Below the pieces are notes generated by a model. The model did not search any database. It saw only the letters and a program-made list of their open reading frames with translations, and was not told the DNA's origin. DNA of 64,000 nt from assembly GCA_030747175.1 (NCBI GenBank), contig JASLLE010000007.1:1-64000 (forward strand). The letters run 5' to 3'. Below, in pieces: positions 33,631-42,399 of the stretch (positions are counted from its first letter, which is position 1; each line of letters begins with the position of its first letter). Source of the DNA: Dehalococcoidia bacterium. Its GTDB lineage: Bacteria; Chloroflexota; Dehalococcoidia; Lucifugimonadales; Lucifugimonadaceae. Position numbers and translations under genes: made by a program.

Positions 33631-34313
33631 TATTCCGCCTCCGAATTGTCGGTTCTCGAACGAATCAGAGCCACGATCTCCGCGGCAACATCGGGCGGCT
33701 CGCGCCCCTCCGTGTCGATCGCCACGTCCGCAGCCGACGCATAGGCATCTTCGCGCTCGTCAAGGAGTTGCCGAACGCGCTCGATAGCGGTCTCTTCGGC
33801 CTCCGAGCCGGCAAGCATCGGTCGTACCGCTGCCTGACGGCCAGATCGTCTATTCCGGCGCGAGCTTGGCCGGTTGATCCGACCGTGGATCGTCTCCGCC
33901 GATGCCATCAGCCGAATAGTGAGGCCCGACGCCGCCATCACTTCACGGTTTCGCACATCCACGGGGACTCCCCCGCCGGTGGAAACCACCCTCCGTCCCG
34001 GTTCGCCCGATATCTCGCGCAATACTTCACGCTCGATGCGCCGGAACGCATCTTCGCCGTCATCTTCAAATATCTCTGATATCTGTTTGCCCGCCCGTCT
34101 CACTATGAGCCGGTCCATATCGACGAAGGCCGCGCCCAGGGATTGAGCAGCCAGTCGCCCGCTGTGAGACTTTCCCGTGGCGGAAAAGCCGATCAAGTAG
34201 ATCTTGTCCCTGGCGTTGGCCGGGGCTCCGTCCCCAATCGGGCCAGGGGAATCGGAGGAATCGGGGGAATCAGGCGATGCCAACTCAATCCGCCTGCCCA
34301 CTCGGCTGGCCAA
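33630..34313 (-). CDS. aroK: Shikimate kinase
   Basis: 227 aa, longer than the usual 170-180. The Walker A loop is LIGFSATGKSHSG (residues about 40-52); FVDMDRLI has the Mg and shikimate Asp residues; VSTGGGVPV is the GGG shikimate loop; the lid Arg lies in RPML. The first 35 residues are an extra Ser/Pro/Asp-rich tail (SPDSPDSSDSPGP) coded by a short degenerate repeat. The start at 34313 overlaps the end of aroC by 29 bp. A later start nearer NARDKIYLIG would give a normal-length enzyme, so the tail may not be translated. Confidence 0.9.
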   Translation of the reverse strand: MASRVGRRIELASPDSPDSSDSPGPIGDGAPANARDKIYLIGFSATGKSHSGRLAAQSLGAAFVDMDRLIVRRAGKQISEIFEDDGEDAFRRIEREVLREISGEPGRRVVSTGGGVPVDVRNREVMAASGLTIRLMASAETIHGRINRPSSRRNRRSGRQAAVRPMLAGSEAEETAIERVRQLLDEREDAYASAADVAIDTEGREPPDVAAEIVALIRSRTDNSEAE

Positions 34314-35475
34314 ACTCCTGGTGACTTGCGACGTACCCGTCCAGGTTGCGACGCGATTCGCTAATGTGGTCGCCCCCGAACTTCTCCAGGGCGGCCAGCG
34401 CGAGCACCTGCGCCATCATCGCTTCACCGATCACGCACGCCGGTGGCACCTGGCATACATCGCTACGGTGGTACGGCGCTTCGATCACCTCGCCGGTATT
34501 GATGTCCACGGACGGAAGCGGCTCCGTCATCGTGGCGATCGGCTTGATGGCGACCTGTACGACGATAGGACTTCCGTTCGACATGCCGCCCTCTATGCCG
34601 CCCGCCTCGTTACTGGTCTGTCGGAAGCGTCGCGGATCGTCCGGCGCCGGCACGACCACGTCCTGCACCTCACGGCCGGGTCGTTGCGTGTTGGCGAAGC
34701 CACGACCGATTTCCACGCCCTTGACTGCGTTAATGCTCATCATCGCCTGAGCCAGCATGCCGTCCAGTTTCCGGTCCCACTGTATGTGACTGCCAAGCCC
34801 TACCGGCACGCCTTCAGCCACTACCTGGAACACGCCGCCTATCGTCGTCCTGTCGGCCTTTGATGCGTCGATAGCAGCCCTGAAGGCATCGGCCGTCTCC
34901 TGGTCGTCCGTCCGAACGTCGCACTCCTCGACGGCGTCCCAGTCGATCTCGGTCGTTGCTGTATCGGGAGCGCTGATCGTGCCGACGCTCACGGCCCGGC
35001 TGTGTATCACGATCCCGAGTTCCTCAAGAAAGGCGCGTGCAACCGCGCCTGCGGCGACCCGCGCCGCCGTCTCACGCGCCGAAGCCCGTTCAAGCACGTT
35101 CCGCATGTCATGCGCCATGTACTTGAGCGCGCCCGGGAAGTCCGCATGGCCGGGGACGACACGCGTGTTCTCTTTGCGATCGACCGCCGGCCCGACAGGC
35201 CCGACGTCCATCGCGCCCTGCCAGTTGGCGAAGTCCTTGTTCTCGATTGTCATCCCTATCGGAGACCCGAGCGTTTCACCGTGCCGCACGCCGCTCCGGA
35301 TCGCGGCGAAGTCGGTCTCGATCTTCATCCGACCGCCGCGGCCGTAACCCCGCTGGCGTCGCGCGAGTTGTTTCGCGATGTACTCCTCGGTGAGCGGAAC
35401 GCCCGCCGGAACACCCTCGACGATGATGGTCAACCCGGGGCCATGCGACTCACCGGATGTAAGAAATCGGAACAT
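34285..35475 (-). CDS. aroC: Chorismate synthase
   Basis: 396 aa, within the family range. The N-terminal FRFLTSGESHGPGL is the first signature, with the FMN-site His. RRQRGYGRGGRM is followed by GSPIGMTIEN, HADFPGALKYM, SARETAARVAAGAVA and, near the C-terminus, RRFRQTSNEAGGIEGGMSNG. It converts EPSP to chorismate, using reduced FMN as catalyst. It is the first gene of the aro operon and lies 358 bp from the divergent acyl-CoA carboxylase gene. The ribosome-binding site GGTGAC is weak. Confidence 0.96.
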   Translation of the reverse strand: MFRFLTSGESHGPGLTIIVEGVPAGVPLTEEYIAKQLARRQRGYGRGGRMKIETDFAAIRSGVRHGETLGSPIGMTIENKDFANWQGAMDVGPVGPAVDRKENTRVVPGHADFPGALKYMAHDMRNVLERASARETAARVAAGAVARAFLEELGIVIHSRAVSVGTISAPDTATTEIDWDAVEECDVRTDDQETADAFRAAIDASKADRTTIGGVFQVVAEGVPVGLGSHIQWDRKLDGMLAQAMMSINAVKGVEIGRGFANTQRPGREVQDVVVPAPDDPRRFRQTSNEAGGIEGGMSNGSPIVVQVAIKPIATMTEPLPSVDINTGEVIEAPYHRSDVCQVPPACVIGEAMMAQVLALAALEKFGGDHISESRRNLDGYVASHQEFGQPSGQAD

Positions 35476-35833
35476 TTGTCACCAGATGGTTCTCTGGGCC
35501 AGTTTCATGGAGATTTGCTGCGCCAGCCCGCCACGCGCAACACGTCCGGGAACGCCGGACTATTCTATTGCAGCCGCCAGGCATATCCCTTCGTCGATCT
35601 CTGGGTCGAAGGTGGATGTGTTTCCCCGGCATGTACCATCTGGTGGATCCACGCGAGGTCACCCTCCGGCAGGCGTGCTCCAGGGGTCATCACGGCCCGA
35701 ACCGGATTAACATGGCGTCCGTTTCCACGCATGTCCCCGCCCCGAGTCGCAATCTGAATTACACTCGGCGCCGATAAACGATCCCCGTGCCAGAAGGTCC
35801 CAGGAACGTCCCGGAGCGCAACAGGAGGAATCG
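35476..35833. other. Divergent intergenic region, aroC / acyl-CoA carboxylase
   Basis: 358 bp that must hold the promoters of both the aro operon and the carboxylase. CACCAGATGGT at 35480-35490 and its exact reverse complement ACCATCTGGTG at 35634-35644 frame a 143-bp interval. The first lies just 5 bp before the aroC start, so it could be in the aroC leader. No gene was recognised inside. A GGAG ribosome-binding site sits before the carboxylase ATG. Confidence 0.4.
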
Positions 35834-38800
35834 ATGGCCCTGTCCAGGCTGCTCGTGGCGAATCGTGGTGAGATCGCTATACGCATCATGCGGGCCGCAG
35901 CCGATCTCGGAATATCGACCGTCGCGGTCTACCCGCAGGACGATTCCGAGTCGCTGCACGCTTACAAGGCCGGTGAGACGGTGGTCCTCCCGGGCAACGG
36001 GGCGCGTGCCTACCTTGACATAGAGCAGGTCGTGGAGGCTGCCAGACAGGCCGGGGCCGACGCCGTTCACCCGGGATACGGATTCCTGGCCGAGAACGCC
36101 AACTTCGCCCGCGCGCTGGAGGAGGCCGGGATCACGTTCGTCGGACCGACAGCAGAGACGCTGGAAATGTTTGGCGACAAGATCCGTGCGCGTGATCTCG
36201 CGGCGGAGAACCACGTCCCGGTACTGCCGGGAACAAACAAACCTGTTTCCGTTGACGACGCGCGCGCATTTTTTGAATCGCTGACCCCTGGACAGGCGAT
36301 GATCCTCAAGGCCGTTGGCGGCGGCGGCGGCAGGGGCACACGGGCCGTCATCTCGACGGACAACCTCGCAGAGACGTTTGATCAATGTTCGGGTGAGGCG
36401 CTCGTCTCTTTCGGTAACGGTGATCTCTACGTGGAGCAGTTCATCCCGCGCGCACGGCACATCGAGGTACAGGTGCTGGGCGACGGCAGCGGCGACGTGG
36501 TTCATATGTGGGAACGCGAGTGCAGCATCCAGCGTCGATTCCAGAAAATCGTCGAGATCGCACCTGCGCCCGGTCTTCCGGGGGGACTTCGCACGCGGAT
36601 CATCGAAGCCGCAACCCGGCTCGCATCGGCGGTCAATTACCGCAGCCTGGGGACGTTCGAGTTCCTGGTGGACGCTGACCGGTGGAGCGACGATGCGCCC
36701 TTCTATTTCATGGAGGTCAACGCCAGGCTCCAGGTCGAGCACACCGTGACGGAAGCGGTAACGGGCATCGACCTCGTGGAGTCGCAGCTTAAGATCGCTG
36801 AACCCCGGCGCATCGCCGATCTTGGGCTCGAACAGGCGTCTATCCCGGATCCACGCGGGTTCGCCATCCAGACTCGCGTCAACATGGAAACGATCGCCCC
36901 GGACGGACAGACATTGCCCTCGGGCGGGACGCTGACATCATTTGATCCCCCGTCAGGTCCGGGTATCAGGACCGACACGTACGGTTACACGGGCTACACA
37001 TCCAATCCGTCGTACGACTCCCTCATCGCCAAATTGATCACACACTCCACTTCACCGGATTTCTCCGACGCTGTGCGAAAGACGTACCGCGCGCTGTCAG
37101 AGTTTCGGATCGAAGGCGTGCCCACCAACCTGGGGTTTTTGCAGACTCTTTTGCAGCACGACGACTTCATCGGGTTGAACTTCCACACCCGGTTTATCGA
37201 GGAGAAAGCCGCCGAGCTGGCCTCTCCTAACGGCACAGCGCACCCGCGGCTGTATGCCGAGCCGACGATGGCGGTCGCGAGCGCAGCGGATCTGGGTGGA
37301 TACGCCGGAGCGCAGATAGACACGTCAGATCCGCTCGCGCTCTTCAACCACGACCGCGATATCAAGTCCGCACAAGCGCCCCTCGCGCAGACAGACGATA
37401 GCGGGCCTGATCTGACCGGGCCCGACGGTTCGGTCGGCTTTCCCGCACCGATCCAGGGCACGATCGTCTCGATCCACGTGTCAGAGGGTGACGAGGTGAA
37501 ACGCGGCGATCAGCTGGTCGTCATCGAGTCCATGAAACTGTTCCATGAGATCAAGGCGGAGCAGTCCGGGGTGATCCGCAGGGTCACCATGGCCGAGGGC
37601 GATACGGTCCGCCAGGGCTACCCGCTGGTGTTTGTGGAGCTGTCTGGTGACGCGAGCGATGAGGGGGACAGCAGGGACGCGATAGACCCGGATTACATCC
37701 GTCCCGACCTGGAACTGCTGTACGAGCGCAAGGCGTACACGCTGGACGAGAACCGCCCGGACGCGGTCGAACGACGTCGACGCTTCGGGTACCGGACCGC
37801 ACGCGAGAACATCGAAGACCTGGTCGATGACGGGACCTTTGTCGAGTTTGGCACCATCGTAGTAGCCGCCCAGCGAGCGCGCCGGACAGAGGAATGGCTC
37901 CGTGAGAAAACCCCGGCCGACGGCATGGTGCTGGGACTGGCCCACGTCAACGGCCACCTGTTTCCGGAGACGCGGTCGCGGGTGATAGCGATGTCCTACG
38001 ACTACACCGTCTTCGCCGGTACACAGGGCACCCGCAACCATTACAAGCAGGACCGCATATTTGACCTTGCGCAGCGGCACCAGATACCCGTCATCGCGTT
38101 TATGGAAGGCGGAGGCGGACGGCCGGGCGACACGGATGGCAAGGGCGGCGTCGCCATGGACACCAAGACCTTCACGGACTGGGCGAAGCTCAGTGGACTG
38201 GTGCCACTGGTCGGCATCACCAACGGGCGCTGTTTTGCCGGCAACACCGTGCTGCTCGCCTGTTGCGACGTGATTATCGCTACCGAGGGCTCCACCGTTG
38301 GCATGGGCGGCCCGGCTATGATCGAGGGCGGCGGCGTCGGCATCTACACGCCGGAAGAGGTCGGGCCGATGTCGTTCCAGGTTCCGAACGGCGTCATCGA
38401 CATCCTCGTCAAGGACGAGGCCGAGGCCGTCACAACGGCCCAGAAGTACGTGTCGTATTTCCAGGGTCCCGTGGACGACTGGGAGGCCAACGACCAGCGC
38501 CGCCTGAGGCACGTCGTCCCGGAAGACCGGGTGATCTCTTACGACATGCGCGAGGCCATCGAGATCATCGCCGACAGGGACTCCGTGCTCGAGATCCGAA
38601 AAGCGTTCGGTATTGGCATCATCACGGCCTTCATCCGTGTCGAAGGCAAGCCGATGGGGCTCATCGCCAACAATCCGCATCACCTCGGCGGCGCCGTGGA
38701 CAGCGATGCGGCCGACAAAGGAGCTAGATTCCTCCAGCTATGTGACGCCTTCGACCTGCCCGTCGTAAGCCTCATGGACTGCCCCGGCATCATGGTCGGT

Positions 38801-39253
38801 CCGGAGGTAGAGCGAACTGCGCTCGTTCGCCACGCGGCCCGCCTGTTCAACACCGGGGCCAACATGTCCGTCCCGATGTTCGGACTCATCCTCCGCAAGG
38901 CTTACGGCCTCGGTGTGCAGGCCATGTGCGGCGGAAGTTCGATGTTCCCGACCTTCATGGCGGCATGGCCCACGGCGGAATTCGCCGGCATGAACATAGA
39001 GGGCATGGTCAAGCTCGGCTACCGCCAGGAGCTGGCCGATATCGAGGATGCGGAAGAGCGGATCAAGTTCTACGACGATATGGTCGCCGAACGCTACGAA
39101 AAGGCCAAGGCGATCTACGCCGGGACCTTCTTCGGCATCGACGACGTGATCGACCCGGCGGAGTCACGCCGCTGGATCGTCGCCGGGATGGCGGCGCAAC
39201 CGCCCGTGGAGCCGCGCAAGGGCAAGAAGAAGGCCTACATCGACACCTGGTAA
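35834..39253 (+). CDS. Single-chain biotin-dependent acyl-CoA carboxylase (BC-BCCP-CT)
   Basis: 1139 aa joining three parts usually on separate chains. Biotin carboxylase (about 1-450): LLVANRGEIAIRIMRAA, ATP-grasp loop AVGGGGGRG, MEVNARLQVEH. Biotin carrier (about 535-605): VIESMKLFHEIKAE, with K568 as biotin site and SMKL instead of the common AMKM. Carboxyltransferase (about 615-1139): YDYTVFAGTQGTRN, FMEGGGGRPGD, GMGGPAMIEGGG, and the C-terminal IANNPHHLGGAVD and MDCPGIMVG. It carboxylates an acyl-CoA with bicarbonate and ATP. Acetyl-, propionyl- or longer acyl-CoA cannot be told apart here; single-chain long-chain acyl-CoA carboxylases of actinobacteria share the layout. A CoA-transferase gene lies downstream on the other strand. 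Confidence 0.92.
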   Translation: MALSRLLVANRGEIAIRIMRAAADLGISTVAVYPQDDSESLHAYKAGETVVLPGNGARAYLDIEQVVEAARQAGADAVHPGYGFLAENANFARALEEAGITFVGPTAETLEMFGDKIRARDLAAENHVPVLPGTNKPVSVDDARAFFESLTPGQAMILKAVGGGGGRGTRAVISTDNLAETFDQCSGEALVSFGNGDLYVEQFIPRARHIEVQVLGDGSGDVVHMWERECSIQRRFQKIVEIAPAPGLPGGLRTRIIEAATRLASAVNYRSLGTFEFLVDADRWSDDAPFYFMEVNARLQVEHTVTEAVTGIDLVESQLKIAEPRRIADLGLEQASIPDPRGFAIQTRVNMETIAPDGQTLPSGGTLTSFDPPSGPGIRTDTYGYTGYTSNPSYDSLIAKLITHSTSPDFSDAVRKTYRALSEFRIEGVPTNLGFLQTLLQHDDFIGLNFHTRFIEEKAAELASPNGTAHPRLYAEPTMAVASAADLGGYAGAQIDTSDPLALFNHDRDIKSAQAPLAQTDDSGPDLTGPDGSVGFPAPIQGTIVSIHVSEGDEVKRGDQLVVIESMKLFHEIKAEQSGVIRRVTMAEGDTVRQGYPLVFVELSGDASDEGDSRDAIDPDYIRPDLELLYERKAYTLDENRPDAVERRRRFGYRTARENIEDLVDDGTFVEFGTIVVAAQRARRTEEWLREKTPADGMVLGLAHVNGHLFPETRSRVIAMSYDYTVFAGTQGTRNHYKQDRIFDLAQRHQIPVIAFMEGGGGRPGDTDGKGGVAMDTKTFTDWAKLSGLVPLVGITNGRCFAGNTVLLACCDVIIATEGSTVGMGGPAMIEGGGVGIYTPEEVGPMSFQVPNGVIDILVKDEAEAVTTAQKYVSYFQGPVDDWEANDQRRLRHVVPEDRVISYDMREAIEIIADRDSVLEIRKAFGIGIITAFIRVEGKPMGLIANNPHHLGGAVDSDAADKGARFLQLCDAFDLPVVSLMDCPGIMVGPEVERTALVRHAARLFNTGANMSVPMFGLILRKAYGLGVQAMCGGSSMFPTFMAAWPTAEFAGMNIEGMVKLGYRQELADIEDAEERIKFYDDMVAERYEKAKAIYAGTFFGIDDVIDPAESRRWIVAGMAAQPPVEPRKGKKKAYIDTW

Positions 39254-39301
39254 GGCCTGGGCCCTATCAGGCGGCTGTTCTGGGTCCGGAGGGCGTTTCA
39301 G

Positions 39302-39455
39302 GTCATCCCGAGCGTAGTCGAGGGATCTTCACCGAAACGCCGACCGAGGATCAACGCGTTGTCACCTCAACGCGACCCACTTCCGGCCTCCTCCCTCCCA
39401 GGGAGGAGGCTATCTATCGCCCCCTCCTAATGTAGGGAAGGTTCGGGGGTGGTTA
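39302..39455. repeat. Compound intergenic repeat (two families)
   Basis: 39302-39330 is GTCATCCCGAGCGTAGTCGA followed by GGGATCTTC, a clean copy of the dispersed unit seen near 26.8 and 32.2 kb. 39365-39455 repeats the two blocks at 6258-6394 in swapped order: CGCGACCCACTTCCGG with CTCCTCCCTCCCAGGGAGGA (about 39387-39412), then CCCCCTCCTAATGTAGGG with GGTTCGGGGGTGGTTAG. It lies between two convergent genes and has no coding capacity. Confidence 0.72.
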
Positions 39456-39471
39456 GTCCCGACAAACAGTC

Positions 39472-41949
39472 CTAGAACGTCCGGTCAGGCTCCTCGCCGA
39501 TGATGCGTTCCGCCTCCAGGTGGTTTAGCTGCTCGTCGCTCACGTCCAGCAATCCCGCCAACACCTCTCGGGAGTGCTCGCCAAGCGTCGGCGCCGGAGA
39601 GTCGATCTTGAACGGCCCATCGCCCGTCCGGTACGGCGTGATCGGGTGGGGAATCAAGCCCGCGTACTCCCGTTCCATCCACTGCCAGTAACCGCGCTCC
39701 TCGAACGCGGGATGGGTCAGGAGGTCTGGCGATCCGAGAACGGGAGCCGCCGGGATTCCGAGGTTCTGTAACTGTTCAGATATCGCATCGCGTTCACGTG
39801 TCCCCGTCCATGCGGCGATCTTTTCGTCGATCAGGTCATGCTGCGCCCAGCGCGCGGCCAGCGTGGCAAACCGGGCACTCTTGAGATCCTCGTCGCCGGT
39901 CAGCTTCGTAAATCGTGACCACGCCTCGTCGCTGTCGATCGTCAGCGTGAGCCACATTTCGTCGCCCGCGCAGGGGTAGACGCCCCGGGGGGCGAGGCCC
40001 GGGTCACGGCTTCCGTAGCGAGCCGGAGTCTTGTCCAACAGCACCTGCGAGGCGACGCCGTGAAGCGCCAGCGATGTACTGGCCTCAACATGGGATATGT
40101 CCAGGTGCTGTCCTTTTCCAGTACGTTGGGCGTGCAGGATGGCGATCAGCACGCCGGCCAGCCCATGTAACCCCGCCACCGGATCTCCCAGAGCCACATG
40201 CGTCATGGAGGGCGGATCTTCCGGCCGACCCTGGAGGTGCGGCAATCCGGACGCCTGTTCCACGGTCGAGCCGTACGCCCGGAAAAAATGCCACGGCCCG
40301 CCTGCGCCAAAAGGCGGCATGGACAGCATCACCAGTTGAGGGTTTGCTTTTCGGAGCACCGGCTCGTCCAGCTCAAGCTTGGGCAGCACTCCGGCGGAGT
40401 AGTTCTGTATAACCACGTCGGAGATCGAAACCAGTTCCTTCAGGAGTTCCTTACCGCGGGGATCGACGAGATTCAGCGTCACGCCCCGCTTGTTGCGATT
40501 CATGATGTTAAAGTTCGGGGCCTTCTCGTACAGGCGTTGGGCGACCCGCTCCGGAGACACGTCCCAGTCCCGCCACCAATCGAAATATTGCCGCGACTCC
40601 ACCTTGATGACCTCGGCCCCCGCATCGCCGAGGTTTCGCGCGCAGAGTGGACCAGCCCAACCCATTGAGAGGTCTATCACCCTCAGACCTCGCAGCAGGT
40701 CTGGCCGCAGCGTCGGCTCTCGCACCGGGTTGGGTTTTGCCGATCGGGCCGACACTCCCTTGCTCATGGTGGGATGAGAACTGGCGGACCCTATCGGCCG
40801 ATGCTCGCCAAGCTTTGCGACGTGTCCGTCTTTGCGCGCAGGCGTGTTGTGCAATCTGAACGGCTGGCCGGGGACTTCCAATTTCCGGCCTCCCGGAAGC
40901 GTGACCTCCCTGAAGGCGTCCACGGCGCGCAATTGGGCGCTGCTGAACAGGTCCTCCATCGTTGGAACCAGGGCCAGCGGCACGCGCAGCCTCTGGCCTT
41001 CATAGAACCAGTACTCGGCTGATTTCTTTTTCAGCGCGGGAACGAGAACGTCATCGATCCGTTGTGCGCCCATGATGCGATTCGCGGCGACATCAAACTC
41101 CGGAATTGCCGAGAGTTCTTCCACGTCAACCAGCGTGCAAAAGGCGTGCCACTGCGCCGGTGTCAATGCCGTTACGCCGAGCCAGCCCTCACTTGTCTCG
41201 TATATAGACGCCGGGTATGTCGGATAGAAGCGGTTGATCCCCAGGCGGTTCGGCCGGTCAGGAAGCGTGCCGGGCGGGTTCATCGCTATGCCGGCGCCCG
41301 TCGATTCTTTGAACGCCATCGCCGTTTCGAAGAGCGACAGGTCGATATGGGCGGCTTCGGTTCGACCTCCGAGCACGCTGGAAATGAGGTGGACCGCCGT
41401 AGCGGAGAACCCGTTCACCCCTCCCAGGATCTGGACCGGGTATCCGCTCATGAGGAGCGGCGGGCCTTCCGTCGGGCCGAAGTTGATTACCTGGCTGATC
41501 ATCGATAAGACGCTCTGGTCGTTGCCGGGCTTTCCCGCCATCGGGCCGGTCTGGCCCCACCACGTGAGCGAGGTCAGGATCACGTTGGGAGCGACAGCCT
41601 TGAGCGCCTCGAACCCGATTCCAAGCTCGTCCAACGTTCCCGGTTTCTCCGATTCGAGCACCACGTCAGCAGTCTTGACCCACTCAAGTAGCTCGGCGTG
41701 CCGGACCGGATCGCTGATATCGAGCGCCAGCGACTCCTTGTTCGGGCTGAGAAGAGCGTGGAGCCCGCTGTTGTCGGGAGCTTCCAGTGCCGGATCGAAC
41801 GGTGCCAGCGCCCGGGTCGAATGTCCGTCAGTCGGGTTTTCGACGTTGATGACACGAGCGCCAAAGTCCGAAAAGACCCTCGCACACGATGCGGTCGCTA
41901 TGGAGCCCGAGAGGTCGAGGACGGTGTATTCAGACAGTGGAAAAGTCAT
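39472..41949 (-). CDS. Tandem-domain CaiB/BaiF (class III) CoA-transferase
   Basis: 825 aa from the ATG at 41949 (MTFPLSEYTVLDLSG); the longer frame to 42036 has no family sequence. Two class III CoA-transferase domains are fused. Domain 1 spans about 1-385, starting YTVLDLSGSIATASCARVFS with the GKPGNDQSVLSM segment. Domain 2 spans about 420-825, starting GLRVIDLSMGWAGPLCARNLGDAGAEV (opening residues). In class III enzymes a single Asp carries the acyl-CoA intermediate; the Asp of GND in domain 1 could serve, while domain 2 has YGSTVEQASG. Such enzymes move CoA between carboxylic acids. The acceptor is unknown. It faces the acyl-CoA carboxylase gene. Confidence 0.88.
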   Translation of the reverse strand: MTFPLSEYTVLDLSGSIATASCARVFSDFGARVINVENPTDGHSTRALAPFDPALEAPDNSGLHALLSPNKESLALDISDPVRHAELLEWVKTADVVLESEKPGTLDELGIGFEALKAVAPNVILTSLTWWGQTGPMAGKPGNDQSVLSMISQVINFGPTEGPPLLMSGYPVQILGGVNGFSATAVHLISSVLGGRTEAAHIDLSLFETAMAFKESTGAGIAMNPPGTLPDRPNRLGINRFYPTYPASIYETSEGWLGVTALTPAQWHAFCTLVDVEELSAIPEFDVAANRIMGAQRIDDVLVPALKKKSAEYWFYEGQRLRVPLALVPTMEDLFSSAQLRAVDAFREVTLPGGRKLEVPGQPFRLHNTPARKDGHVAKLGEHRPIGSASSHPTMSKGVSARSAKPNPVREPTLRPDLLRGLRVIDLSMGWAGPLCARNLGDAGAEVIKVESRQYFDWWRDWDVSPERVAQRLYEKAPNFNIMNRNKRGVTLNLVDPRGKELLKELVSISDVVIQNYSAGVLPKLELDEPVLRKANPQLVMLSMPPFGAGGPWHFFRAYGSTVEQASGLPHLQGRPEDPPSMTHVALGDPVAGLHGLAGVLIAILHAQRTGKGQHLDISHVEASTSLALHGVASQVLLDKTPARYGSRDPGLAPRGVYPCAGDEMWLTLTIDSDEAWSRFTKLTGDEDLKSARFATLAARWAQHDLIDEKIAAWTGTRERDAISEQLQNLGIPAAPVLGSPDLLTHPAFEERGYWQWMEREYAGLIPHPITPYRTGDGPFKIDSPAPTLGEHSREVLAGLLDVSDEQLNHLEAERIIGEEPDRTF

Positions 41950-42399
41950 ATTGTTCGTCGGAAAGCGTTGCCGTCTACGTAGTGAGCGGTGGATCGAGCG
42001 CAGCCTATACGAACTCTGACCCTTTCTGGCAGCCAATCTGGCGCGTCACATCCGCCGATTGCGCAATCCCTTCTCCCGTCGCGCCCGTCAAACGACCGGA
42101 GAACTGGCGGCTCAATGCCACGGTCACAGGATCGTCTCCCGACAGAGCAGATGCCATACGCCATCTGGTTCGTAGCGCCTCTTGTCACCCTGCTGTGTCA
42201 GACCGATTTTGGCGTTTCCGCCGGTGTCACGGCATTCGGTCTCGCGCGACGGACATACAGACCTCACATTAGTGATCCGGAACGTCATGCGCCGTTCACG
42301 ATTCCCGGCCTAGCTTCATGGTGGCGTTCCGCGCTCTGCGGGTGCGCTGTGACCACCTGGTCGAGCAATGCGTGCCCAACGCTAACTGGAGAAATCGAA
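41950..42399. other. Intergenic region before the sensor kinase
   Basis: 450 bp between the divergent CoA-transferase and histidine kinase genes. The kinase reading frame remains open upstream to 41989, but that stretch has no recognisable domain and a Cys/Trp/Arg-rich composition unlike the protein. No RNA gene, repeat or clear operator was seen. Promoters for both genes are expected here. Confidence 0.4.

Noticed and set aside
37481-38683. A 400-codon minus-strand frame
   Set aside because: Antisense to the carboxylase fusion gene, which has an unbroken set of domains.
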